A stretch of DNA of 64,000 nucleotides from an uncultured bacterium (GCA_947574055.1 CANPIC010000006.1:1-64000); one strand, 5' to 3'. Positions 13,970 through 23,355 are shown, counted from the first letter of the stretch. Notes: generated from the sequence alone by a model not told the origin. Program-made: numbers and translations.

Positions 13970-14713
13970 TTATTCGGTCTGGGAGTTTTTCATCACCAAA
14001 TATTCCATAAATTCCAGATTCTCCTGTAAATCTTCCAACTGGGAAGTTAACTTAAACAGTCTGTAGTTCAAATCGTTTAATCTGTTATTTAACGCAATCT
14101 TCTCTATCTCGCCACGCTTTTCTGAATACAGTTCCCACAAGAAGTCCGCATCCTCTTGCAGGCCACAATAGCTGTCAAGCCGGAGGGCAAACAGTCTTCT
14201 GGATAAGTAATGATTTATGACAAAATCCTCACTGAATCGCAAAAGCCGCACATACAATGCTGCCACCTTTTTATCCAGGCCAAGTTTTTCGCCTGCATAA
14301 TTTGCATTCTCATATTCTGTATACAAAATTGTGAATATGTCCTTATAATGTTTTCTTCTTTCTTCCAGTCCACTTCTTCTCAGCGGCTGCATCGACAGAA
14401 AGTTCTGTGTCTGATCAGAAACCTCCCTTCCGATCTCTTCCCAGAAATCATCATTTCCGAAATGCCTGGATACTACCTGAAAATCAAAGGCCTGATCCTG
14501 TTTTTTGACAACATCCGTTATCACCTGCACCAGACAACTGCGAAGTTCGCAATAATAATCCCAGTCCTCTCCCTCCAACTCTAAAACATTGCCAAATTCT
14601 GATTCACCAGTCAGTTCTTCGATGTCATGCAAACATTGGCAGATCTCTTTATATTTTTCCGCAATTTCGGCAGGCAGCTCCATGCCTTCATAAATATCTT
14701 CAAACTTTTTCAT
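13970..14713 (-). CDS. Protein of unknown function, predominantly helical (247 aa)
   Basis: Intact ORF translationally coupled (TAATG) to the upstream winged-helix gene; no recognised domain. Confidence 0.8.
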   Translation of the reverse strand: MKKFEDIYEGMELPAEIAEKYKEICQCLHDIEELTGESEFGNVLELEGEDWDYYCELRSCLVQVITDVVKKQDQAFDFQVVSRHFGNDDFWEEIGREVSDQTQNFLSMQPLRRSGLEERRKHYKDIFTILYTEYENANYAGEKLGLDKKVAALYVRLLRFSEDFVINHYLSRRLFALRLDSYCGLQEDADFLWELYSEKRGEIEKIALNNRLNDLNYRLFKLTSQLEDLQENLEFMEYLVMKNSQTE

Positions 14714-15597
14714 TAAAATACCTCTTCCCTGATATCCATACCAAATTGGTATGAACCATCATAGTAACCGGAATCAGGTTCGTCACACCAGAGTCTTCTT
14801 TCTTTTCTCTCCATTTCAGTCAAACGCATCTTTTTCCATTTTCTTTTGCAAACGCCTGCCTCTGATTTGATAAATACCTCTTTCAGCTTTACCTTCAAGA
14901 CTGCAGAGGAAGCAACCGAAATTCCTTTGTTATATCTCTCATTCAACGCATAAATGATATGAGAAGCATCCGGATTTTCTTTTTCCAGCTCCTTACCAAC
15001 CAAATCCAGTATAAGCAGGAGCATCTTTTCCGTCCCGCCTGTCGCTTCGCCTACATGGGAAAGACAATAATTTTGATAAGCGCGTTTTCCTTTTGCCGTG
15101 ATATGATAGTAGTGCTTTTTCCCTCTCTTTTCCATCCTCCACAGACCGAATTTATCTGTTCTGTGAAAGGAATTGGACAAAGTATTTCTGGAAATCGACA
15201 GCCTATCCGCAATTTTACAGACCGAAAGCCCTCCACTCTCGGCCAGCAATTCCAGCACCGGGTAAATATACTTATATTCCACATAAGCCTGTGCTTCTTC
15301 GTTTTCCCCGCTCTTCTGGCTCAAAAGGCATCCCAGTTCAAGAATCGTTTTCATCACAGCAAAATAATAGACGCGCTGTTTCTCCTCATTCGTACCGATC
15401 TCCAGATAATTGGCCAGAGCCTCCAGCTTATCCATACCACTCTTATAAAAGTCCCATGTTTCGCAGATTGTATCCTTCAAAATCGCTTCCGTAAAAATCC
15501 GCAACAATTCTTCGGCATTTCTTCTGACTTTTAGCAGAGAACCTTCCATGACATCCTGTGCATATTTTTCACTGGTTACTTCATACTGCATAGTCAT
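14713..15597 (-). CDS. Winged-helix (MarR/ArsR-like) DNA-binding protein, 294 aa
   Basis: LLAESGGLSVCKIADRLSISRNTLSNSFHRTDKFGLWRMEKRGKKHYYHITAKGKRAY wHTH signature; RBS AAGGAGGT. Confidence 0.75.
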   Translation of the reverse strand: MTMQYEVTSEKYAQDVMEGSLLKVRRNAEELLRIFTEAILKDTICETWDFYKSGMDKLEALANYLEIGTNEEKQRVYYFAVMKTILELGCLLSQKSGENEEAQAYVEYKYIYPVLELLAESGGLSVCKIADRLSISRNTLSNSFHRTDKFGLWRMEKRGKKHYYHITAKGKRAYQNYCLSHVGEATGGTEKMLLLILDLVGKELEKENPDASHIIYALNERYNKGISVASSAVLKVKLKEVFIKSEAGVCKRKWKKMRLTEMERKERRLWCDEPDSGYYDGSYQFGMDIREEVF

Positions 15598-15619
15598 ACC
15601 TCCTTCGCGCCCACTGATG

Positions 15620-15638
15620 GGTAACGTTCAGGTAACGT
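15620..15638 (-). repeat. Direct repeat GGTAACGT-TCA-GGTAACGT (11 bp period), candidate operator
   Basis: Two identical 8-mers between the -10 box and the start codon of the winged-helix gene. Confidence 0.6.
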
Positions 15639-15644
15639 ACCTTT

Positions 15645-15673
15645 ATTATAGATGATTCTGTTTCTCATTTCAA
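15645..15673 (-). promoter_or_regulatory. Sigma70-type promoter (TTGAAA-N17-TATAAT) for the winged-helix/unknown gene pair
   Basis: Minus strand TTGAAA TGAGAAACAGAATCATC TATAAT. Confidence 0.75.
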
Positions 15674-17149
15674 TATTCTTCTTGTATAATCCACTGTAAT
15701 CCCGCACTTCTCCCCATCCGCAAGAATTTCATCAGGCTTCAGATCAAAAATATGCATGCATCCGGCAAATGTGCATGCCTCTTCGCAGCAGTCATCTGTC
15801 TGATATACAATCTTCATTCCTTCCAGTCTGAACGGAGATTTTTTGCGCATATACGGAATTTCGATAAATCCGATCTCTTTCTCACCCAACCCGACTCTGG
15901 GACTGCAGGCATTGGCAACAATCCCCACCCCCAGATGTTTCTCGGCCAGATCACGCATCTGTCCGTCAAAATAGGAGAGCGATGCCGAAAAACTGGAGAT
16001 CACTTCAAAATCGACTGCATATGCCGTATGAAAAGCTACCTGAGACATCTCATCAAAAGCATCCTTACAGATACTATACAAAATCCTGCCCAAATGAGGG
16101 ACATCCATCAATTCATATTGTGTGGGCCGCTCCGCCAACGCTTCTTTGTATCTCTTGCCATCCTTTTTCAGTTCAAACGGGTTCCTTTTGAGATTCCTGC
16201 ATAAGACGCTCCCACTTCCGGACAAAAGCACACATTCATTTCTGCCATCTTTCCATAGCGACCCCAGAAAAATCAGCTTCAGTGGAAACGCCTTCATCTG
16301 CAGACTCTTCAGTGATAAGTACTTTCTGATTTCCCGCTCTGTCTGCTCATTCATCGAAAGTTCCGGTAAAACAACGATCTCTGCCTTTTCCTCGATCAGA
16401 TGTTCAAACAATCTGATATAATTGTTGTTCAGTTTTGTCTGATCCGGATCATTGACAATTTTAAAATAGTTATGACCCGAATCATTATCCATATACTTTA
16501 CATGGAACCAATTCTTTTTGCATAAGGGAATACATGCCATCTTTATCGTTTTACCGCCGCCTTCCCTTTTGCAAAACACATCTTTTGTATAACCTTTTAT
16601 GACCGCTCTGGGTATACATCCTGATACCGGTACAATATAATAACTTTTGATCCGTTCCAAAATATCCGAACCGTCTCTGAAACTGATCAGACGATAACCA
16701 CTGCTTTTCATCGCCTTACTTTCTTTCAGCAAACTGTCAACCGGGGATAAATACAAAAGGTATTTATCCTGCATGGTATTTAGGGGTCCCAATTCATACA
16801 GGGGAGAAAGCCCTATTCTGTTACCAAACCCAAGATATGCGTATTCCTCTTTCTCTAAAAATACCTGATCAAAATACGTAATGATATGAAGGGCATATAA
16901 AATAATGTTGGTTTCACAGTCCAAAAATTCTACAATCCTCCCCAAAAACATCCTAAATTCGATATCATTTTGGAGCAGGGAGTCAAGCAGTCTGTTGATA
17001 TCCTTCCAACTCCTGTCCTCTGATATATGATCATAATTTTGTAAATATTGCGGACTGTGCTCATTATCAACGATGCCATAAAAAATAACCAGCACATCAT
17101 AAATATTTTCTGCTTTCTTTAGTTCTTTTACAAAATCTATTGTATCCAT
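15665..17149 (-). CDS. Carbon-nitrogen hydrolase (nitrilase superfamily)-like protein with novel ~200 aa N-terminal region
   Basis: EIVVLPELSM (Glu), LCRNLKRNPF (Lys), ILYSICKDAFDE (Cys) in nitrilase E-K-C order; start placed at MDTIDF because the 17212 start overlaps the upstream gene. Confidence 0.6.
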   Translation of the reverse strand: MDTIDFVKELKKAENIYDVLVIFYGIVDNEHSPQYLQNYDHISEDRSWKDINRLLDSLLQNDIEFRMFLGRIVEFLDCETNIILYALHIITYFDQVFLEKEEYAYLGFGNRIGLSPLYELGPLNTMQDKYLLYLSPVDSLLKESKAMKSSGYRLISFRDGSDILERIKSYYIVPVSGCIPRAVIKGYTKDVFCKREGGGKTIKMACIPLCKKNWFHVKYMDNDSGHNYFKIVNDPDQTKLNNNYIRLFEHLIEEKAEIVVLPELSMNEQTEREIRKYLSLKSLQMKAFPLKLIFLGSLWKDGRNECVLLSGSGSVLCRNLKRNPFELKKDGKRYKEALAERPTQYELMDVPHLGRILYSICKDAFDEMSQVAFHTAYAVDFEVISSFSASLSYFDGQMRDLAEKHLGVGIVANACSPRVGLGEKEIGFIEIPYMRKKSPFRLEGMKIVYQTDDCCEEACTFAGCMHIFDLKPDEILADGEKCGITVDYTRRILK

Positions 17150-17183
17150 TTCTTTTGTCTTCCCTAAGGCCTGGCTTCCTCCA

Positions 17184-18512
17184 TCATCTGGGCTGCAAAT
17201 ACCCATCCTCATCCAGCATCCCGCTGTCCGAGATAGAATTGATATAATCTATGACTCTCGTCTTCTCAGCACCGCCCAGCAGTTTTGTCCGGCAGTCGGA
17301 CTGTCTGGCCGGGAGCACTCTCACGGATGGTTCCCCCGCCGCCGGTATCCGGACCTGCACAAGGCAGGTATCCTGCGATTTGGAATTGAACCAGAAATTG
17401 CCAAGGCTGTATATAACCGGCACCCCCTTGACATAACCTACCGGCTGCAGGCAATGAGAATGATCACCGATGATAATATCCGCACCGGCTTCCGCAATCA
17501 TCACCGCCTGGTCCCGCTGGGCCCAGTCAATCTGCGGTGTACTCTCCGTTCCCCAGTGAATATAGACAATCAGGATATCACAGTCCGTCCGCACTTTCCT
17601 GATTTCTTCCAGCAGCCTGTCCGGGTTCCAGCAGCGGAATGTACCCGGTGTGCTTTCTCCCGCGCCTTTCGTATCGGGATTGTCATTTCTCTCGATCTGC
17701 GTAGCCGACAAAATACTGATTTTCAGATCATTGGCGATAAAACTCACCGGCTTTACCGCTTCTTCCAGATTACGGCCCGCACCTACATAAGGCATGTCCA
17801 TAGCTTCCAGTGTATCCAGACTGTCCAGCAATGACACTTCCCCATAATCATAGGCATGGTTATTGGCCAAAGAGACGATATCCGCGCCCATCTCCGTCAG
17901 ATAGGCGGCGCTTTCCGGTTTGGCCCGGAAAGTAAACTGCTTGCCGGCCGTCGGCGTGCCTCTGTCCGTATACGGGAACTCATTGTTGACCATGAAGATA
18001 TCCGCCTCCCGCATCTCTTCCAGCAGATCCGCGGAAAATGCTTCTCCGATCGCCCCGCCCCGCTGCTGCAGCCTTGCCATCACGGCATAGGAAGGATCAA
18101 ACAGGATATCACCGGCAAAAGCCAACACAACTTCATCCGGCGAAGCGGTCTCTTTCGCATAGATCCGCTCCTGCTCCATCCGCTGCGGGTCTTCGAGCAG
18201 TTCGCCGTATCTGCTCTCCGGTTCTGCATCAGCCCCATCGTCCCCTTCTGCCTGCTCCGGTTCCACCTTTTCCTCCATCACCTGCGAGAGAAAATGTTCC
18301 TCTTCTTTGGCCTTTACCGCTTCTGCATCAGGCTGACCGCCTCCGTCCTTCCTCTGCTCCGCCGCCATCAGCGCAAGGCCGGCAGACCCCAGCGTAAGAA
18401 CCAGACAAAACACAGAGACAAACACAGCCAGCGTGCTGGTACGTCTTTTGTTTTTTCTTTTTTTCTTTTTAGACTTGCTATGTGTAGATGCTGTCATAGT
18501 CATAGGCTCCAT
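17184..18512 (-). CDS. CapA family (poly-gamma-glutamate synthesis-like metallophosphatase fold) protein, membrane anchored
   Basis: VVLAFAGDILFD...MVNNEFPYTDRGTPTAGKQFTFRAKPESAAYLTEMGADIVSLANNHAYDYGE...GADIIIGDHSHCLQPV. Confidence 0.9.
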   Translation of the reverse strand: MEPMTMTASTHSKSKKKKRKNKRRTSTLAVFVSVFCLVLTLGSAGLALMAAEQRKDGGGQPDAEAVKAKEEEHFLSQVMEEKVEPEQAEGDDGADAEPESRYGELLEDPQRMEQERIYAKETASPDEVVLAFAGDILFDPSYAVMARLQQRGGAIGEAFSADLLEEMREADIFMVNNEFPYTDRGTPTAGKQFTFRAKPESAAYLTEMGADIVSLANNHAYDYGEVSLLDSLDTLEAMDMPYVGAGRNLEEAVKPVSFIANDLKISILSATQIERNDNPDTKGAGESTPGTFRCWNPDRLLEEIRKVRTDCDILIVYIHWGTESTPQIDWAQRDQAVMIAEAGADIIIGDHSHCLQPVGYVKGVPVIYSLGNFWFNSKSQDTCLVQVRIPAAGEPSVRVLPARQSDCRTKLLGGAEKTRVIDYINSISDSGMLDEDGYLQPR

Positions 18513-19533
18513 AAAATTCGTACAGGCGCTCCAGATACGCCCTGTAATTCTCCCGGGTCAGCCGTCCCTTTCCCTCTTTCATCCACGAAAGGATCAGGGA
18601 ATTGACTTCCTCGTCATAATGCATCTGGTCCTGATAATGATTCAGATCACAAGTAATCTCCGTGTGATCATCAAAACCAAAGAGCAGGATATTATCACAG
18701 GTAAGAATCTCCTCCATTACCAGTCTCTGCAATTCCATATGCCAGTCCAGTTTTCCCGGCTGCATCACATAGACATCCCAATAGCAGATACTGTAAGGAG
18801 AAATATAGTAGTAAAACGTAATATGCGGATTTTCTCTGGCTGTGTCCGTCACATTCTGGCGGATATTGGCAAGCGTCTGCTCCCGCTCTTCCTCGGCCAG
18901 CCCTTTGTCATAAAAACTCCGCTCCGGCCTGCTATAGGTTGCCAGTACAGCTTCTTTTCCAAAATCATATTCGCCCTGCCAGCGCATATAGTCATCGAAA
19001 GAAGTCATCTCCCCGCCCTCGGCCGTATCGGCCAGTACATTGTCCGAGAGCATGCATACATCTTTATTCAGAATATACTCCATATCATTAAAAGGATTTC
19101 TGTCATATAAATAATAAGGAATATCCTCATAGTTCACATAATCCTTATCCTGGGTAAAATTTCCCTGATCCAGGCAGCGTATCACCGTGCGCAGGCCGGG
19201 GTTGGCACGAATAGCCGCTTCCAGATGATCATTGACTTCCCGGAATGTACCGCCATGAAAAGGCGTCTTCACGGAAACACCGCCAAACAAGGCATCACAT
19301 TCACTGGTTCTGAAATTAGACACCATGGAAGTCCCCGTAATCAGGGTATCATAAGAAAAATTTCTGACAATCCCGTCATTTTGATAACGACTGTTATCCA
19401 GTCTGTAGGCAATACCCGCAAGCGGCCCATGATAATGAAAAAACGGATCAAGTGTTATAATATATCCCGCAAACACTGCCAACAGCAGAAGCGTACCCGA
19501 AACCGCACAGCCAAACCATACCTTTGCTTTCAT
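18478..19533 (-). CDS. Secreted/membrane-anchored SGNH-like or DltD/AlgJ-type partner protein
   Basis: N-terminal TM; YDTLITGTSMVSNFRTSECDALF; location directly after MBOAT gene. Confidence 0.6.
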   Translation of the reverse strand: MKAKVWFGCAVSGTLLLLAVFAGYIITLDPFFHYHGPLAGIAYRLDNSRYQNDGIVRNFSYDTLITGTSMVSNFRTSECDALFGGVSVKTPFHGGTFREVNDHLEAAIRANPGLRTVIRCLDQGNFTQDKDYVNYEDIPYYLYDRNPFNDMEYILNKDVCMLSDNVLADTAEGGEMTSFDDYMRWQGEYDFGKEAVLATYSRPERSFYDKGLAEEEREQTLANIRQNVTDTARENPHITFYYYISPYSICYWDVYVMQPGKLDWHMELQRLVMEEILTCDNILLFGFDDHTEITCDLNHYQDQMHYDEEVNSLILSWMKEGKGRLTRENYRAYLERLYEFYGAYDYDSIYT

Positions 19534-19589
19534 AACATTGTTCTCCTGAAATCATTCCCCGGCTCTGTCACCATACAAACACACTGCCG

Positions 19590-21056
19590 TCAGAAATTAA
19601 AATACAGAAACGTGGAAATACCTGACAGGGAAACGACAGACCATGCAAGCATCCCGATCGTCGCCGCCAGATTCTTTTTGCTACAGACAAATTCCTTTTC
19701 CTGGCAATTTTGTGTACCCAGTGCAGCATAGAGCACCGCTCCCAGAAAAAGCGTCAGCGGGATCAATCCTTTCACACCCGGCACAGCGTCTATCCGCAGC
19801 AATTCTACCAGATGCCTGATCTCCGGCAGTGTCAGACCTTCCAGCATGACCGGTGTCACATGCAGCGATTCCACTCTGGCCACTTTGCGAAACATAATAT
19901 AGGCCTGCTCCAGCGTGTCCGCCCGAAAGATAAGAAAAGCAAAGCTGACAAAAGTCATCGTCAGAAACCACTGTAAAATACCCGGCAGTCTGCTCCATGT
20001 ATTGCGAAACCTTCTCGTCAACACTTCCGCCAGGCCATGCAGCAGTCCCCATACCACAAATGTCCAATTAGCGCCGTGCCAGAATCCGCTTACCAGAAAT
20101 ACAATCATAATATTCCCATATGTGCGCAGCCTTCCCTTTCGGCTTCCGCCCAGGGGAAAATAGAGATACCTGCGCAAAAATCTGGTCAGCGTCATATGCC
20201 ATCTGTCCCAGAAATCCAGGATGGAACGCGCCTTATATGGTGAATTGAAATTGACCGGCAGACTGATACCAAACAAAGAAGCAATGCCCGTAGCCATATC
20301 ACTGTAGCCGCTGAAATCAAAATAAAGCTGCAGGGAAAAGCAAACAATAACAAGCAGTACGTCGATCGTAGTCAGAATTTCCAGACCGCCAAACCCCAGT
20401 GCCACCAGATTGCCCAGTGTATCGGCCACAATCACCTTTTTAAACAGCCCCACCGAAAAGAGATACAACCCTCTGGAAAGACAGTACGCATCCGGCCGGT
20501 GTTTCTTTTCGTCCCGAAGCTGGGGGATCAGTTCATCGTGAAGTACAATGGGCCCGGCTACAAGCTGGGGAAAGAACGATACAAATACGGCATAATCCAG
20601 CAGACTATATCCCTTTGTCTCGCCCCGCCAGGAATCCACCACATAAGAGATCTGCTGGAATGTAAAGAAACTGATTCCCAGTGGCAGCACAATCTTGCGC
20701 AGCACAAAATCCGTTCGGAACACTGCATTTATATTCTCCAGGAAAAAATCAAAATACTTGAAATAAAAAAGCAGTGCCACATTACCGGCCACCCCCAGAA
20801 TCATCGCGGCCCGGCCTCTGCGGACTTCTCCCGCCCCATACTGTCTGAGCAGATATACCGACAGACCGAAATTGGCCAGTATACTCCCGCAGATAATCCA
20901 TACATAAGACGGATTAAAATATCCGTAAAACCATAAAGACATGCCAAGCAGCCATAGTCTCGCGCATCTTCCCGCCCGGACACGATACAGAAGAAAATAC
21001 ACCGCCACACACAAAGGCAGAAAAAACAAAATGAAAATATATGAATTAAAAAGCAT
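19590..21056 (-). CDS. MBOAT family O-acyltransferase (AlgI/DltB-like)
   Basis: 488 aa; QLVAGPIVLHDELIPQL, YFDFSGYSDMATGIASLFG, FWDRWHMTLTRFLRRYLYFPLGGSRKG, SGFWHGANWTFVVWGLLHG. Confidence 0.95.
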   Translation of the reverse strand: MLFNSYIFILFFLPLCVAVYFLLYRVRAGRCARLWLLGMSLWFYGYFNPSYVWIICGSILANFGLSVYLLRQYGAGEVRRGRAAMILGVAGNVALLFYFKYFDFFLENINAVFRTDFVLRKIVLPLGISFFTFQQISYVVDSWRGETKGYSLLDYAVFVSFFPQLVAGPIVLHDELIPQLRDEKKHRPDAYCLSRGLYLFSVGLFKKVIVADTLGNLVALGFGGLEILTTIDVLLVIVCFSLQLYFDFSGYSDMATGIASLFGISLPVNFNSPYKARSILDFWDRWHMTLTRFLRRYLYFPLGGSRKGRLRTYGNIMIVFLVSGFWHGANWTFVVWGLLHGLAEVLTRRFRNTWSRLPGILQWFLTMTFVSFAFLIFRADTLEQAYIMFRKVARVESLHVTPVMLEGLTLPEIRHLVELLRIDAVPGVKGLIPLTLFLGAVLYAALGTQNCQEKEFVCSKKNLAATIGMLAWSVVSLSGISTFLYFNF

Positions 21057-21136
21057 GTCCGTACCCTGCCTGCAGCAGTCCGGGTAGTCTCACAGTCTTT
21101 TCACCCGTACTGCCGTTCCCACTTTCATGATGATAC

Positions 21137-21166
21137 AAAAGGAAGCAGCGAATCCCCGCTGCCTCC
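21137..21166 (-). terminator. Intrinsic terminator downstream of rplA
   Basis: Minus strand GGAGGCAGCG GGGATT CGCTGCTTCC TTTT. Confidence 0.85.
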
Positions 21167-21187
21167 CTGTTTATGATTGCCATACAA

Positions 21188-21877
21188 TTAAAGTTTTGCA
21201 ACATTTACCTTCACGCCCGGTCCCATTGTGGAAGCCAGCGTTACACTTCTCAGATACTGCCCTTTTACTGCACTGGGTTTTGCCTTGATGATGGCATCCA
21301 TCACCGCATTGAAGTTCTCCAGCAGTTTCTCATCGCTGAAGGAAAGTTTGCCCACCGGTACATGGACAATATTCGTCTTGTCCAGTCTGTACTCGATCTT
21401 ACCGGCTTTGATATCGTTAATCGCCTTGGTCACATCCATCGTAACGGTTCCCGCCTTAGGATTGGGCATCAGGCCTTTCGGTCCCAGAATCTTACCGAGA
21501 CGTCCCACGATACCCATCATATCAGGGGTAGCCACAACTACATCAAAATCCAGCCAGCCGTCATTCTGGATCTTCGGGATGAGTTCGTCTCCACCCACAT
21601 AATCAGCGCCTGCCGCTTCTGCTTCACTCACCTTGTCACCCTTGGCAAATACAAGCACTTTCACTGTCTTACCTGTTCCGTTAGGCAGTACAACAGCGCC
21701 GCGGATCTGCTGCTCTGCGTGACGACCGTCGCAGCCTGTTCTGATATGCAGTTCCATCGTCTCGTCAAACTTAGCCGTGGAAGCCTTTTTGATCAATGCC
21801 ACTGCTTCTGCCGGCTCATATAAAACAGTACGGTCAACCTGTTTCGCCGCTTCGTTATATTTCTTACCATGTTTCAT
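21188..21877 (-). CDS. rplA: 50S ribosomal protein L1
   Basis: 229 aa; [41 protein letters not shown]. Confidence 0.99.
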   Translation of the reverse strand: MKHGKKYNEAAKQVDRTVLYEPAEAVALIKKASTAKFDETMELHIRTGCDGRHAEQQIRGAVVLPNGTGKTVKVLVFAKGDKVSEAEAAGADYVGGDELIPKIQNDGWLDFDVVVATPDMMGIVGRLGKILGPKGLMPNPKAGTVTMDVTKAINDIKAGKIEYRLDKTNIVHVPVGKLSFSDEKLLENFNAVMDAIIKAKPSAVKGQYLRSVTLASTMGPGVKVNVAKL

Positions 21878-21891
21878 TTTGATTTCCTCCT

Positions 21892-21925
21892 TGTGGTAGT
21901 GGCGGAGCCATCGACTCCTCCCACA
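21892..21925 (-). promoter_or_regulatory. Candidate L1-binding mRNA hairpin upstream of rplA
   Basis: Minus strand TGTGGGAGGAGTCGATGGCTCCGCCACTACCACA; closing stem repeated upstream of rplK. Confidence 0.5.
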
Positions 21926-21935
21926 TCAAGCCCTC

Positions 21936-22361
21936 TTACTCTTCAACAACGATTCCCATACTCTTAGCCGTACCGGTGATCATGCTTATAGCAGCCTCCA
22001 GGCTGGCAGCATTCAGATCAGGCATCTTTGTCTCTGCGATTTCCTTTACCTTGTCTTTGGAAATCGTAGCTACCTTAGTCTTGTTGGGTACGCCGGAACC
22101 GGATTTGATGTTGGCCGCCTTTTTTAACAATACGGCAGCCGGCGGAGTCTTGGTCACAAAACTGAAACTTCTGTCCGCATATACCGTGATCACAACGGGG
22201 ATAATCAGATCACCCTTGTCCGCTGTTCTCGCATTAAACTGTTTGGTAAACTCCACAATGTTCACGCCGTGCTGCCCCAGAGCGGGACCAACCGGCGGAG
22301 CCGGTGTCGCCTTGCCGGCAGGAATCTGTAACTTAATGTATCCTTCTACTTTCTTTGCCAT
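21936..22361 (-). CDS. rplK: 50S ribosomal protein L11 (true start at MAKKVEGY)
   Basis: [58 protein letters not shown]. Confidence 0.99.
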   Translation of the reverse strand: MAKKVEGYIKLQIPAGKATPAPPVGPALGQHGVNIVEFTKQFNARTADKGDLIIPVVITVYADRSFSFVTKTPPAAVLLKKAANIKSGSGVPNKTKVATISKDKVKEIAETKMPDLNAASLEAAISMITGTAKSMGIVVEE

Positions 22362-22381
22362 TTTGGCACCTCCTAAATTAG

Positions 22382-22467
22382 TGTGGTAGTGGCGGGTACC
22401 CCGGAAACAGCCCCTTCGCCGCAGTCCCTCTCGTCCTGCGACGTGGTTCTTTCCTTTCCCTCCCACA
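22382..22467 (-). promoter_or_regulatory. Second candidate L1-type leader motif upstream of rplK
   Basis: TGTGGGAGG ... CCGCCACTACCACA closing elements identical to those upstream of rplA. Confidence 0.4.
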
Positions 22468-22586
22468 GTTCATATCATGCTTCTTCTCTTTCGCAAAGCA
22501 GGCCTGCCTGCGAAATCTATCAGCAGGAACCTCGCTCTTTATCACAGGTTCCTATGAACACTTTGTCACTGCAGCCTGGCTGCCTG

Positions 22587-23102
22587 TTACATCTTCTTGA
22601 TCTCTGCAAAACTGATCTCCACAGGTGTCTCCCTGCCGAACAGTTCCACATTGATCGTGGCCGTCTGTTTGCCGTAGTCCATGCGCTGGACCGCACCGAC
22701 CGTATCTTTCCAGACACCTGCGATCACGGCGATCATATCGCCCTCTCCAAAATCCACGGAAATATTCTCTGTCTTAATCCCAAGCGGGCGCATTTCCACC
22801 TCTGTCAGGGGAACGGGTTTGCTTCCCGGGCCGACGAATCCCGTTACACCTCTGGTATTTCTGACCACATACCAGGTATCGTCATTCATCACCATATTGA
22901 TCAGCACATAACCGGGAAACATCTTTTTCTGGACATTTTTTTTCGCGCCGTTTTTTACTTCCACGACGTCCTGCATCGGCACTCTGACTTCCAGGATTTC
23001 TTCTTCCAGATGCCTGTTCTCTATCGTCTTTTCAATATTGGCTTTTACCTTATTTTCATATCCCGAATAAGTATGCACTACATACCAGTTCGCTTCTGCC
23101 AT
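22587..23102 (-). CDS. nusG: Transcription termination/antitermination protein NusG
   Basis: NWYVVHTYSGYENKVKANIEK, MFPGYVLINMVMNDDTWYVVRNTRGVTGFVG. Confidence 0.99.
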   Translation of the reverse strand: MAEANWYVVHTYSGYENKVKANIEKTIENRHLEEEILEVRVPMQDVVEVKNGAKKNVQKKMFPGYVLINMVMNDDTWYVVRNTRGVTGFVGPGSKPVPLTEVEMRPLGIKTENISVDFGEGDMIAVIAGVWKDTVGAVQRMDYGKQTATINVELFGRETPVEISFAEIKKM

Positions 23103-23118
23103 CTGCCCACCCTCACCT

Positions 23119-23328
23119 TTACATTGCCAGGAAGTTGTTCACGCCATACTGAAGGAGCAGGTCGATCACCGCAATGACAGCTCCCAGTATGACCGATACA
23201 CAGACAACCGCCACTGACTGTTTGAAAAGTGATGTCCGGTCGGGCCACGAAATCTTCTTGAACTCAGTCTGAACACCCTGAGAAAAGCTGATCTTTTCCT
23301 TTTTGTCCTTCTTGTTTGAATCTCCCAT
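23119..23328 (-). CDS. secE: Preprotein translocase subunit SecE
   Basis: FKKISWPDRTSLFKQSVAVVCVSVILGAVIAVIDLLLQYGVN; start chosen at MGDSNKK (ORF track starts 23346). Confidence 0.95.
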   Translation of the reverse strand: MGDSNKKDKKEKISFSQGVQTEFKKISWPDRTSLFKQSVAVVCVSVILGAVIAVIDLLLQYGVNNFLAM

Positions 23329-23355
23329 CTGCCGCTGTCCTTTCACGATACCAGA

